Below are positions 1 to 11,763 of a DNA stretch of 64,000 nucleotides, one piece after another. The DNA is taken from positions 151,392 to 215,391 of the forward strand of contig WNNJ02000107.1 of assembly GCA_012934845.2 (NCBI GenBank), given 5' to 3'. The stretch's first letter is position 1; every line of letters starts with the position of its first letter. Both the position numbers and the translations under genes were made by a program. Below the pieces are notes generated by a model. The model did not search any database and was not told where the DNA came from. It saw nothing but the letters and a program-made list of their open reading frames with translations. The stretch is from Pomphorhynchus laevis. Lineage: Eukaryota; Acanthocephala; Palaeacanthocephala; Echinorhynchida; Pomphorhynchidae.

Positions 1-589
1 AAATTTATTACATCAATGAAACTATCGAGAAACTAACATTTATTTAATGTAATAATGTGAAGCGTGATATTTTAGAGTATTTTAATTAACAAAATAAAGG
101 TGCACGTTGATTTTAATTATAGATTATTAATTTATAATGATAGAAATAGTTCTAATTGAACATTTTAAAGCTAACTTCCAGGATCATTCCTCATACGTTT
201 TTTATCATAATTTAATTAATTATATTTTAATAAGACATCTTATAAGTTTAGATTATGATATTATTCGTAATATTATGAGAGTTTTGCGATATTCTAAAGC
301 AATTTCTTTAATTTCAATATTATCCACAATTATACAAAGTAACCACAAACTGTAATTTTGTATAAATGAATAAATTTAAATAAATAAATTAAATTTTAAT
401 TTATTAATTTAAATTTTAATTATATTGCCATAATTAAACACTCGTAAAACTTAAGAATTTTAAAGCTATGCCATTTTAAGTCACAATTTATGTCCCAATC
501 AAATTTACTTGTGCTAATCGCATTTATTTGTTTGAATAGTTCAAATTTAAAGCTAACGTTTAACCAGTAGGTACTGGTGATGTAAGTTA
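1..589. other. AT-rich non-coding stretch
   Basis: I see no coding, RNA or repeat signal that I can support here. The only open frame (137-355) is low-complexity and lacks splice or family support. Confidence 0.5.
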
Positions 590-835
590 AAATCACAAAA
601 TTTTATTTTCAGACTTCGTTTAATTTCAATTATTAATTTCTAATTATTTGATCAAATATAATAAAATTATCGATATCATTATTTAGTTTGATTAGCTTTA
701 TATAAAGCTAATCAGCTTTGATTAGCTACCAATTAAACAATCCCAATTTACAATTTGTCACGTGGATATTAACATGTTATAAATTTTACTTTTATTAACA
801 CGTCGTTCCCCTTTATTTTCCCAAAAGAAAGATCC
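590..835 (+). repeat. Dispersed repeat, copy 1 of a direct pair
   Basis: This stretch is repeated, with divergence, at about 2250-2465 in the same orientation. Shared landmarks are the hairpin-forming GATTAGCTTTATA..AAGCTAATC, then AATTTACAATTTGTCACGTGGA, then AACACGTCGTT and a TTTATTTTCC end. The short internal inverted repeat suggests an old non-autonomous element. No coding content is visible. Confidence 0.55.
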
Positions 836-1405
836 TCGCAATTTAGAGCAAACATCTATTTGTAATCTGCAACTAATTTCCATGTTTCATATAAACTAAA
901 TATTTAGATTATCATTAGAAATGACTTATGATTAGCAAATTACCTATAAAATCGTTATTAAACAGTTTGTTCAAGCAGCATAACGCTATAAAATAGCGTC
1001 AATAAATTATTTAACATCAAACGATTACACCGGTATCAGTAATTTACAAAAGTTGCTTATATTTCTGCTATTGTGTTAGCCTTTCGCATTGTGTAATCGT
1101 GATCTTTTTCAATTAAATCAAATGCGTGAGCGTTTGATTGTATAAACAGTTGACAAAAAATTGATGCTGTCAAATCAGTAACAGAGCATTGCTTAGCATT
1201 GATAGAAAGAGCAGTTCTGATTGGTGCCTTGTTGCATTGATGTAAAAATCTATTACACAGTAACAGCTTTTCCATTGGAATTATGTTTTAAAGTTGCTGC
1301 GACAACTATATTTCAAAGAGCAGACTTAATAATGGAGCACGTAGTAAAACCATAACACGCACTTAATTTCCAGGAATATTTAAAAATTCATCTTTTCTAA
1401 TTTAG
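836..1405. other. Non-coding stretch with a weak minus-strand ORF
   Basis: A 72-codon minus-strand frame (1057-1275) starts with ATG and ends MRKANTIAEI. A similar peptide, MRKANTIAKI, begins a minus-strand frame at 40450. The resemblance is short and could be chance or an old repeat. I see no recognisable family and do not call it a gene. Confidence 0.3.
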
Positions 1406-1676
1406 ACGCAAGCAGATTGTTCCTCAAAAGCTAAACACCCCCGATAACCAAAATTTGATTGATTTTTCTGTAATGCAATTTAACAATGATGTTAAACTTT
1501 ACTCATTCCACAACGATATTAATCTAAACTCATTCCACGATGATTCTAAGCTAGAGCGTCATAATTTATGCCAAAATGATGTTAAACTAAACTCAGCAAT
1601 ATGTCCTAAATCAAAGCTCGAAAACCCTAATTTTAATATTCAAATTGAATGTGATATGGAGCAAGCAGCAGCGAAT
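1406..1676 (+). CDS. Candidate coding exon, Asn/Asp-rich, possible 5' exon of the zinc-finger gene
   Basis: The exon is bounded by a good acceptor (TTTTCTAATTTAG) and a consensus donor (AAT|GTAAGT). The frame is open throughout: 1 nt completes a codon and 90 full codons follow, so it ends in phase 0. The peptide is disordered and contains a near-repeat (NDVKLYSF, NDINLNSF, NDVKLNS), with acidic and asparagine-rich composition like the linkers of zinc-finger transcription factors. The next good exon downstream (7662-7759) can be entered in phase 0, so the two are compatible. No domain is recognised. Assignment to the zinc-finger gene at 9660 is inference from position, strand and phase. The frame could equally belong to a separate small gene. 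Confidence 0.45.
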
Positions 1677-2249
1677 GTAAGTACTGCCTTATCTTTATTC
1701 CGTGATAATTTTTACATTCAATGCTATTTGGAACAAATATAATGTGTGAAAACACTCTATCACTCTCTATATATAAATTACACAACATTAACACTTTTAG
1801 GTAACTTTATCTACATTTTTACTTGTAGGACACGCTAATATAAAAAAGTTGAATGCGAAAGATTTTTCGAGGACGTTGATTCATTCCAGGAAACCGCAAA
1901 GCAAAATTTATTGCATCTTTGAATGCTGATGCGTTCATCATCAAAAAGATTTAAGGATAATACAATATTTTGTTTGAATTCAATCTGAAAATTAATTTAC
2001 ACAAAAATAAGCTTTGTAAAAGTTACAAAAATTAAAATTTGTCATCAAAATGATTTTTTATCAAATTTGCATAAAAATGAATCTTGGATATAACCCAATT
2101 TTATTGTGCTTTCAAACTTTGAATTACTCAATATACAGGTAGAGTTTTGTAAAGAAAACACCGAATTTTTATAATAATATAAACACTAACATAGAAAATG
2201 ATAAAGTTGTGTACTTTCAAAAAAACCAAATGTCGACTTCAACCTTGGG

Positions 2250-2465
2250 AGTTTTAATTTTAATTTGATTTTATTTGTAGATTATTAATTTCTAATTATT
2301 TAATCAAATCTCATAAAATTATTGATCTTATCATTCTATTAAATTTTGATTTTGATTAGCTTTATAAGCTAATCAAAATCAGCTATTAATAAAATAATTT
2401 TAATTTACAATTTGTCACGTGGACATTAAGATGTTCTAACACGTCGTTTCTCTTTATTTTCCGAA
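2250..2465 (+). repeat. Dispersed repeat, copy 2 of a direct pair
   Basis: Diverged direct copy of 590-835, with the same order of landmarks, including the GATTAGCTTTATAAGCTAATC hairpin and the TTGTCACGTGGA block. It lies about 1.65 kb downstream of copy 1. Confidence 0.55.
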
Positions 2466-3082
2466 GCAAAAGAAACAGAATAGTTTAGTGCAAATGGTAA
2501 CGCTTCATTGTGTTATAACTTCATAAATTCATTTATAAAGTTATAAATAAGGAATTATTTAAGGAATTATGCTACGACTTTTATTTACAAAACGAACAGA
2601 AAAGTTTTAAGCATGCGTTTTACAAACTTTGTTGATAAGATTAACCCGGAATGCGCCTACAACATTTTTGGTGAATTTTTTTAATTCTTTTAAATAATTT
2701 AATGTGAAAATAAATCACATTTTTCAAATAAATAAACACCGGATTCTATCATTTAATAGGTATGTAAAATTTTGAAAGATTAAATGATGAATAAAGTGTA
2801 GATTTTAAAGCTCTTTAGGTAGTTACAAAATAGAGAAGCCTTTATGTGTATCAAATTTTTTAACTTTTACAAAAATTGAAAAAATCAATAAAATAGACTA
2901 CGAACTTTGTATTCTTATAAATAATCTGTCTTCTTTCTTCTAAGTTATTCTATAGTGCGAATTGCTTTTCAGCGATAAAGAAAAAAATATTATTTAAAAA
3001 ATCATTTATCGTTTTTTTTAAAGTTGTAAAACTTTGATCCCCATGAAGGATTTTCGATGTTTTGTTATAAATAAAATATACA

Positions 3083-3114
3083 CTTCAGAAAATTACTAAG
3101 GTAATTTTCTGAAG
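3083..3114. repeat. Perfect 14 bp hairpin
   Basis: CTTCAGAAAATTAC and its exact reverse complement are separated by the 4 nt loop TAAG. No associated gene or element is evident. It could be a folded repeat end or an isolated structure. Confidence 0.6.
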
Positions 3115-5733
3115 ATGCTTACATAAGTTAGCGAAATTTTAATGAAATATTTCCTCTTTTCTTTGATCCAGCTCCAAAAATTCTTTATCAACTATTTAAA
3201 ATTAAAAATTGTTTTTAATAATTTTTTAATTTTTAATTTTTAAATTTTAAATTTTAATTTTAATTTTTTAATTTTTAACTATCCTAATTTTATTGTTGTT
3301 AAACTATGAATTACGATTTACTTAATATGTAGGTTAGTAAGTTTTGTAACCTAAAAGAAAACAATGTTATTAATTTTGAAAGTATTATTTTCGAATTTTA
3401 TAATTTTATATTTTCAAATAATGAGAACAAATTAACCTGTGCTAAACTGTCTTTTATCTTTTCACAATGAACTTTTTATTCACATCGTAACATCGTGTAC
3501 GTGGCGTTGTCAGATTGTTTTGTAGCGGATAAAACAATCCTTATGTACACACCCTTTTGAAATATGAATGAAATATTTAGGTGTGTATATAACACGACTA
3601 TTTGTTGCTCTTTTTTTAGGCAAGTTTTTAAAAAATTTTTATTTATTATAACCTAATTCATCGTGAAAAGTATTTAGGTGTTGAGAACTTGATCATCAAT
3701 ATGTTAACTATTTTTACAAATAGTATTTTGTTTCTAAGCAATAAATGCACGTATTTGTCCGTCAATGTGTTTTGAATATTCTCCGCTGTCGAATATATCT
3801 TTGAAGAAGAAATGTTTTGTATTTCACCTGTCATCATCATACTGGAATAGATCGAGGAAAACATTGGAAGTGTATCCATCATCACCATCATTTAACGTAG
3901 ACGCGAATATCTTACTACTCGAAGTAATCTGCACCAGTAAATTTACTGCTTGTTAAAATTGTGACAGCTAGCAGCAAAATCTTTTACTTCTTGTCACTCC
4001 TGTTTGTGACCTTTATAACAATTTGTTTGTAACATGAGATTAACTAGACAAAATAAAAGGTTGGCACTGAATTCAGTGGTCGTCCCCGCTGCCAGTAGCA
4101 ACTACGCGCGATTTGTCAAAATTAATTATAACACTTGCATACATTGTCATACCATCATTCCAGTTGATTGCAGAAAATTGACCTCTAGACTGCAAAAGAC
4201 CAACTACAATAATAATTTGCAGAATTAAACCATTCACAGATACGTGGGATAGCAGATAGTCAACTTATTGCATAATCATGTATATAATGATTTGTAAATT
4301 AGCTACCGAATTTTGAATTATTACCAATTAAAAGATATCAATGAACTTGAACTTCAAGTCCATTGTGCATAAAAGAAACACTAAGAACAATTTTTGAAAG
4401 TTACTGAAGATTTTACGGATGAAAGTCCTTAACTTGATCAATCGATTATTCAAATAGTTAATTTTCTAAATTTTAAACAATATACTAAAATAATAAAATA
4501 TTATCATAATATCAGGACAACATAGAAGATTGGAAATAACAAAATTATATAATTTGGATTGTTCAAAGTAGTTCCAAACTACAATAGAAGTAAAGGAACA
4601 TCAGTTATGAATTTTTATTAAAACTTTATGCTACTGAATAGCTTTTGAGCATATTCAATATTCTCAGTATAATTATTGAATAGAATTAAGAAATAGCAAA
4701 CAAAAGATTGCATTTGTAATACAATTTTTGGACTAGTAATATCTATAACCAAATTACAACTTTAAATTTTTTAATGAGTACACAATAAACATTGTAGAAT
4801 TAGAAAATAGCTAAGATGTAATAATTTTAGTGAATTTACCATCTCGGCGCGCTTAATATTTAATAATATAATAATATTAGAATTATAACTAATAGTATAA
4901 GTCATCGATGAAATGTTAATTTTAATTATTTATAGTTGAAATTCTTCCAGGGATGATAATCTACTACGTTGCATTCTAATATGATCATATATACACTTAA
5001 ATTTTTTAGAATCGCATACGTATCGAATTTTTCGTTATTTTAAATTATAGAAAGAGAAGAAAATCAATTTTCATAAAGAGATTACCAATTTTACGTTCTT
5101 ATCTAGTCACATTCTAATTTAAAGAAAAAGCTGTCCTAAATTAATATTACGTTTATTAGATAAAATTTATGGGCGTGTTAATCGACTGTTAGTCGTGTTC
5201 AATTTATTTATAGTCGTGTTTAATTTAGACTGGAAATGTTCAATCGGTGCATTCGTTGTTTATCATAAGGACATATTAGTAGGATAAAATTAATATGCTA
5301 ACCTTAATAATAAAAAATGTCAAAATTTTTATTTATTAACCATCAAGTCAGTTAACGAAATACTGAAATAATACCTAGCAAAATAAAATGCAAGAAACTT
5401 CTACGTTAAAAAACCTTGTATATAATGAATTATCGAAAGTCACTCAAGAAAAAACAGTAATATATTATAGAACATTAACATTTAAAAAGAATAAAATTTT
5501 TACAGGATTCATCAAAGATTATTGCGGGTACGAATTGTAACATATATCTTGAAAGTTTTTCTTAGTTTACGAAAACGTACATGCCACTGCCTATTACACG
5601 ATCGTTTTAGATGCTATCTTATATGCATCCCGTTCATCAAAGCCATTGATGAACTGTTTTAAAAATATACAGCAATTTGTCTTATGTTCGATTGTAAGCG
5701 TTAACGCTACGCACAAATGCAACAACCAATTCA
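3115..5733. other. Long AT-rich stretch, no firm gene
   Basis: Nothing here can be called with confidence. A 64-codon frame at 4034-4228 (starting MRLTRQNKR) carries a CIHCHT motif and a TSRLQKT tail, vaguely like half a BED-type finger. It lacks the histidine pair and splice support, so I leave it unassigned. This is probably intron of the zinc-finger locus if the 1406 exon belongs to it. Confidence 0.35.
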
Positions 5734-5736
5734 TTA

Positions 5737-6009
5737 CATTTCCTTCCTCTTACAGAAACGTCCAGACTCTAGTTGGTCCCGCAGATTGTACCTTTGTAAT
5801 TCCTCAGTGTCATTCTTGCTCTTCCTCATTGTGGTCCTACTAGATTCATAGAAGTTGTCATCATTATAGCTGGGTTCTCTGAGATATCTCGAATTTTTTC
5901 CACATGTCGGTCGTCGATAGAATCTACCTCTTCCTTTGTGCCAGTGGTATAATTTCGATTTTACTTTGGTTCTATATATTTCTTGTTTGGTGATAACGTT
6001 GTTAGTGGA
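5737..6009 (-). CDS. Candidate Arg-rich coding exon on the minus strand
   Basis: The minus strand is open for 91 codons, flanked by in-frame stops at 6010-6012 and 5734-5736. The peptide is rich in Arg, Tyr, Ser and Asn (GRGRFYRRP, RKSKND, KRKEM), and its base composition is less AT-biased than its surroundings. It has no ATG at the beginning. A GTAAGA donor near the end (after 5754) and possible acceptors at the upstream side would make it an internal exon. Alternatively it is a remnant of a retrocopied RNA-binding or nuclear protein. No family is recognised. It lies antisense within what may be an intron of the zinc-finger gene. Confidence 0.35.
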
Positions 6010-6540
6010 TCACCCCAATAGCTTTCTCCTTATAATTCGTAATCATATTTACGACTCGAGGTGCCATCATTTATAAAAATAAAATATTTTGATCAAATAC
6101 CCTCCAAATATTGCGTGTATAAATGAAGCAAAAACAATTGATCCCGATGATTTCGCAATATAAAGAATTTTAATTATAACGAGTTATATTTTTCACTATA
6201 ACGAGTTTTAATTTTTCGAAATTTAAATATTTGACTAAGTTCAATGTTTGAAATGCTCGATAATGTCTAAAATTCTATTTGAAAAAATAAAATAAAAAAT
6301 AACTGGAAAAATTCTGAATTTTAGTGTGTAGTTAAATGAAAACCAACATGCTTGTGAACAAGGATCAAAATGCTAAAAAATAGTTTTTGCTAACAAACCA
6401 TTGCGATTTGATGTAAATAAATCCACAATCAAAATTTTAATTTTGTAAAGTCTAAAATTTATTAGTTTTGGCAAAAATAATTTTAAATTAAATTTAAGTA
6501 ATTTAAGATTCTTAAATTGATTTACAATGAAAGTTTAATT

Positions 6541-7270
6541 TGTCGAGCTTGATAAAGCGTATGATAATCCTATGTAATAAACTATGTTTTTATCTTACAG
6601 TAGCAGCTTCCTGAACTTTAAAAAACAAGGAACGTTGTCGAGCTCGATAAAACGTATATTAAAATCTATATCAATCATGTATATGACTAATACTTGTATA
6701 TTAATATGTGTATACACGTATACATGTCTCATATATATTAATTATAGTCATTTAGATGACTATATAGTCATTTTCTAATTCATTTTATAGTTCACCTTTT
6801 GAACGAGCGTTCATCAATTGTATTGCTTAGTTGAGTAAGAGCAACAAAAAGAAGAAACGTTCCTTATTTTGTAAGAATTTATTTATTAAATAAATTCAAT
6901 TTATTAATAAATTCATTAAAATGCAATCTCTTCTCTGTTTAGATTATCAACAGTTCAGGCAATTATTACTATTATTTAATAATCACTCGCATATCTTACA
7001 CAAATGATTTACACTGGCTTTGTTGTTTTTAATTAAAAGTCCACAGAAATTATTAATTTTCCTTTATTTTGCATTGTGTAGTCGAGCGTTTGTTTTCTAC
7101 TAGAGAAGATACGTTGTCGAGCTCAATAAAGCCTATATTATAACCTATATCAATCATGTATATGATTAATACATATAAAGGGTTATAGGTTTTTTATATT
7201 TAGGCTTTTTGTTTACTTTTTGCGTTCATCAATTGTATCGCTTAGTCGAGTAAAAAGAATAAACGATAAG
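6541..7270 (+). repeat. Tandemly arranged dispersed repeat (two copies plus a fragment)
   Basis: Two diverged copies lie at about 6630-6860 and 7095-7270, with a short fragment at 6541-6570. Shared blocks are TTGTCGAGCTCGATAAA, then CTATATCAATCATGTATATG, then GTTCATCAATTGTAT and GCTTAGTYGAGTAA. There is no coding content. This looks like a local duplication of a small non-autonomous element. Confidence 0.55.
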
Positions 7271-7661
7271 TTAAAATAGGAAAAACCAGTTTTATAAATT
7301 ATGGAATTTGTACTATAACAGAAGGCGAAAACGTTTCAAATTTCATTTTTTGAATAATAAACAAACTTATGTATTAAAATTTATTTTTATATTATATGTA
7401 TTTATATTTATTTTTATTAAATTTTGTATAAAAATGCATTAAAATGTATTTGTTTTTTCCGTTAAAAATTATGAATTTATGCCATCAAAATGCAAGAGTT
7501 ATCAAAATTATTTTGTCATTAAATTTGATGGAACATAAAAGGAAATAGCTTGAACAAATTTAAAAGATATTTGTGGGCATTTAATGACTTTAAAGAAATA
7601 AAGTTTACTTGACATAATGAAATTTAATATAATTTGTTTAACATATTCTGTCTATTTAAAG

Positions 7662-7759
7662 AAGAACTACCTTGCTACTTGTAAAGGTGGCAATCAATCA
7701 ATCGAACTAGAGAATGGTAAACGAAAGCGGCAATACAATGTTGAAGTGGATCCAGCGAA
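7662..7759 (+). CDS. Zinc-finger gene, upstream coding exon
   Basis: The exon runs from a pyrimidine-rich acceptor (TCTATTTAAAG) to a consensus donor (GCGAA|GTAAGT). It is open for 32 codons plus 2 nt and encodes a basic linker (KGGNQSIELENGKRKRQYN). Its end phase (two bases of a codon) fits exactly the start of the large exon at 9660, where one G completes a lysine codon and the reading continues YRRIYDEERGVRYACSIC. That phase match, with the KRKR-type basic patch just before the first finger, supports splicing to 9660. The acceptor choice is less certain, since an alternative AAAG lies about 24 nt downstream. Confidence 0.6.
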
Positions 7760-9659
7760 GTAAGTGTTATTTGCCATTTTAGTAACATTAAAGAATCATT
7801 AGTCGATTTTATCAATTTTATTTAAGAAGCTTTTTAGTTGTGGATATTTTCAAGTTTTATGTTTTTATATTTTGGTAGTATACGCCAAATAAAGTAGAAA
7901 TGAACGATCATAATGACTGCCGTTCGAGAAAATATAAATTCATTTATAAATTCATTTGATGAAGAATATTTTTAATAAAATATTAAACACTAAGCAGACA
8001 CTACGGGGCTTAATGGACTACATGCAAGTTCAATGCATTATTACAATACATCGAATAAAATTAATAAAACTTATAATTAACTAATTATTAATTAATAATT
8101 AAAAAATCATTAATTATTTTACGATAATGCATCGAATAAAACACTGTTAAAATTAAATCAAACATTAAGTATAAAATTAATGTAGTTTTAAGTCAACTAC
8201 AAATCTGTACAGACAATAAGAAAACTGACAGAGAAAAACTGTATACATCATAGTTTGACTCTGTACCCCAGATGTGAATAAATAAATGAAATGGAATTTA
8301 AACAATTATAGGCAATTTTAAGTAATGGTGTCCAACAGGCCACATAATATTAAACGAAGAAATATACCTCGTTGTACATGTTGATTGTTAATTTACTAAT
8401 TAAATAAATTAAATTAATTTTTATTAAATTAATTTTTATTAAATTAATTTAATAATTTCGTTCATTTAAATTTTGGAACAGAATCAACATAACGCAAAGT
8501 CTTCTTCAATTCTAAATTTTAAATTATGTTTAGCCTTAGAACACAGAAGTGACATATTAATCATTTAATTATATTAATTATAAATAATATAATTGATAAA
8601 TCCGTATTAATTCAATTAATATTTTTATACAAATCGTAAAGCAGAATTCAAAGTGCATGAACCTTTAAGTTCTTGAAACTTAAAGTCATTATATACTAAA
8701 ATATACTCATTATTATACTTAAAGTCATTATCTGACTAGAGATCAAACCTTGTTTGTAGTTGGCTACATTTTTGTCGAGAATATCAAAAGAGTTTCTGCT
8801 TTACAACAAAATTATTTTGGTAGACGGTTTAGAATTATTCATCATGTGAAGCTAACGATACTTAGTTCAAGCCTGTACCTGATAAATTCTGCACATTTTT
8901 TGTCAATTAAAAAATGAATTTATTGTGATCTTGTCGTAATGCCCTATTGTATCATGTCGAGAAAAATTCATACTCACGATCTAAGAGCATAGGGCGGCTA
9001 TTAACGATTATATCAAGATAACATTTACTGTAATTTAATTAGTAATTATTAATTATCACATAATTAATAATTTATAATTTACCAGGTACTTCCGTTTGAG
9101 TAAGCCATTTGCAATGTAAATGCAAATTACTAGTTTAAGCGTTTTATTATTTAAATGCTAAAGATTTTGTCTTACAAAGTTTTGCTTTCATGGCAAAAAC
9201 AATGTAAAGGATTAAGTATCTATAATATAGTGGTTTAAATTGCATATGGGCAACCGGCGGACCTTGGATAGGATCCAGCCTGCTCATCACTTTGATCCGT
9301 ACCCTCTAAATTTTCAACTGATATATCCGGCCCTCTAGATTAGGATAAAAATATGCCATCAAAGTGCCAGAGATTGCCCATCCCTGGTTTAAATTATGAT
9401 CACTTTGAATATAATTATGGGAACACGATTAACAATATGAAAATTAAACAAAATGTAGCTTTATTTAAAGCAAGATAAAACAAATAAGCAAAAATAGCAA
9501 AACAACCAGCTTTCGATTTTACTTTTTAAAGAAGTAAAATAATGGTAATGCGGTGTTTTGCAGGTGCTGATATAGATTTGGCAAAGGTTTAATAAACAAA
9601 ATAATTAAAAAAGCAAAATTGTTCCCCTTATTTGATTTTGTTTTACATATCAATTTCAG
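7760..9659 (+). other. Intron between zinc-finger gene exons
   Basis: This is AT-rich sequence between the 7759 donor and the 9659 acceptor (ATCAATTTCAG). I see no gene or clear element inside it. Confidence 0.5.
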
Positions 9660-11763
9660 GTATAGACGAATATACGATGAGGAAAGAGGCGTTCGCTACG
9701 CTTGCTCAATATGTGGGAATGTTTACAAGTGGAGGAAAAGTCTTAACAAACATTGGAAAGAGAAGCATCGTCTTGAAAACCCGCCACCGTTGGACGCACC
9801 AGTGCCAATCAAAGATATACCCATTCTAAGTCCTGCTACAGTAAATAGAACAACCAGCAACCATGTCATTGGCAGCTACACTACCCCAGATAATGGTGAC
9901 AGTGGAATAGTCAAAAAGGAAGTGGTTGCATCATTACAAAATCACAGCAACGTCGGTATAATCATGGACAGAAATAACGCCGGTAAGATATCATCCTATG
10001 ATGGAAACCGTTTAATATCCACGGCAGCGTCGTCGATACCACACCCTGCATTTAATATCGATAATAACAGTGGAAATTACTTGGGTAACAGTCAAATGCG
10101 AATGTTTATTCAGCGGCCACACATCAACATCAATGGCGGCCAAAAAGAAAACGGCGAAGCATTGTTGAATAAATACAATGGCAACTTTAGCAATCCACAG
10201 CCCGCCCCCTGCAAGTTAAATAATATTGATCGTTCAACTACACCGATTTCTTCTAAAATGCGACGACAAAAACGCGAAAACATTCAGCTACAGTGCGATC
10301 TTTCTACTACGGAACCTCTTGATTTATCGATCAAATATATTGGTGGAAAATTGGAATGTCAAACCGACGCTTACGTTACGAATGAATTCATAACTGATTC
10401 AAAGTCATCTGAATCTCCAACGTCTTATTCTACTTTTCCAACTCAATCTATAGATATTGGAACAGATGATCCTGATCCAATTAGACAAAACGATATACAA
10501 TCATATCGATCCAAAATAATAATAAGCAATGCTCTCTCAAATTCTCAAAAATATTTCGTTTGTGCCATTTGCTGCATTAAAAGCTCATCGCTAGAAAGTG
10601 CGAATGAGCATTTCAGCGGTTATCACATTGGTGAGCTTGAAAGAGAAATATCGGGAAAAAGTCCCCCACGGAACACGAACGTAGCGCAACAAAATGAACA
10701 ATGGAGACTGAGTGACCCGACCAACCCGCTAAAATGTGTTCGCTGTGATTTTGTCGGTAGATGGCCTACAGAACTTCAAAAGCACGCGGCTAGTCACTCT
10801 ACAATGAGACCATTTAAATGTATGATATGTTCATTAACGTACAAGTGGCGTTGGGATTTGGCCAAGCATTTCGATCGTGCTCATCCAAAGTTTATCAATC
10901 CGTACAAGAAACGTGATAGGGATCACGCCAAAACAGTTATAGAACAAACCAACCAGGATGCCGACTATCGGCGAAGACCTAATAGCCCGAATGATTTTCA
11001 TGCTCCAGTACGAAGAAAGCGAAGAACACGTGATAAAGTTGCTGAAGATAGATTTATACCCGATACGGCGACGACTTCAGTTTACAGTAGTAGCGATATG
11101 GAATCAAACTCCACAGTTCATGTGGTTGTTGATCAAACTGAAAAGGACCTTTCTATTCTAGAGCCGAAACCGAATAAGGACCGTTCAGGATTTACATGTA
11201 ATTGGTGTGATTACCAGGGACGATGGAGATCGGAACTGTTTCAACACATGCGATGCTATCACGCCAGAGACAAGCCATATCACTGTTCAGCGTGCAATTA
11301 TTCTTCAAACTGGAAATGGGATGTTCAGAAACATGTACGCAAGCAGCATAAAACGAAGACTAGCCAGTCAGCCGATTATTCTATTGATATATCAGATGTG
11401 GCCGTTGTTCCAGCGCCACATGTAATAGAAATTCCGGATAAATTTTTATTCGATTTATCACTAACAGAAGAATATGTAGAATCGTTTATCAAGGACGATA
11501 GTTTAAAGAACAAGCTTTATAGTCTATTAACAAGATGCGAGAGTATCTATTCTTGTGAACTTTGCCCGCACACTGCCCTTACTCCAGCAGATCATCAAAG
11601 ACACGTGCTTATACACGGGGATGTAAAGCCGTACCGTTGTTTTCATTGTGATTACGATAGCAAATGGAAATGTGATGTAAAGAAACATATGATATCCGAA
11701 GCACATCAGGGATTATTAGTCAAACCACATAAAGTTAAAAAACGGGTTGGTATAAATTATTAA
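9660..11763 (+). CDS. C2H2 zinc-finger transcription factor, large terminal exon
   Basis: The exon begins at a TTTCAG acceptor in phase 2 and stays open for about 700 codons to TAA at 11761-11763. It encodes eight C2H2 fingers: one at the N terminus (CSIC..HWKEKH), a looser one (CAIC..HFSGYH), then three pairs (CVRC/CMIC, CNWC/CSAC, CELC/CFHC). Most carry an unusual W-R/K-W/S signature at the start of the recognition helix (YKWRWDLAKH, NWKWDVQKH, SKWKCDVKKH), which marks one finger lineage. A PLDLS motif at 10315-10329 matches the docking site for the co-repressor CtBP, and basic RRKRRTR lies near 11010. The inferred role is nuclear DNA binding, probably repressive. I do not recognise the orthologue. 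There is no ATG in this exon, so the start lies upstream. Confidence 0.88.

Noticed and set aside
1057-1275. 72-codon minus-strand frame ending MRKANTIAEI, similar to a peptide at 40450
   Set aside because: The match is ten residues and the flanks do not align well; no family or splice support.
4034-4228. 64-codon frame with CIHCHT, possibly a BED-type finger
   Set aside because: No histidine pair and no supporting splice sites; half a motif is not enough.
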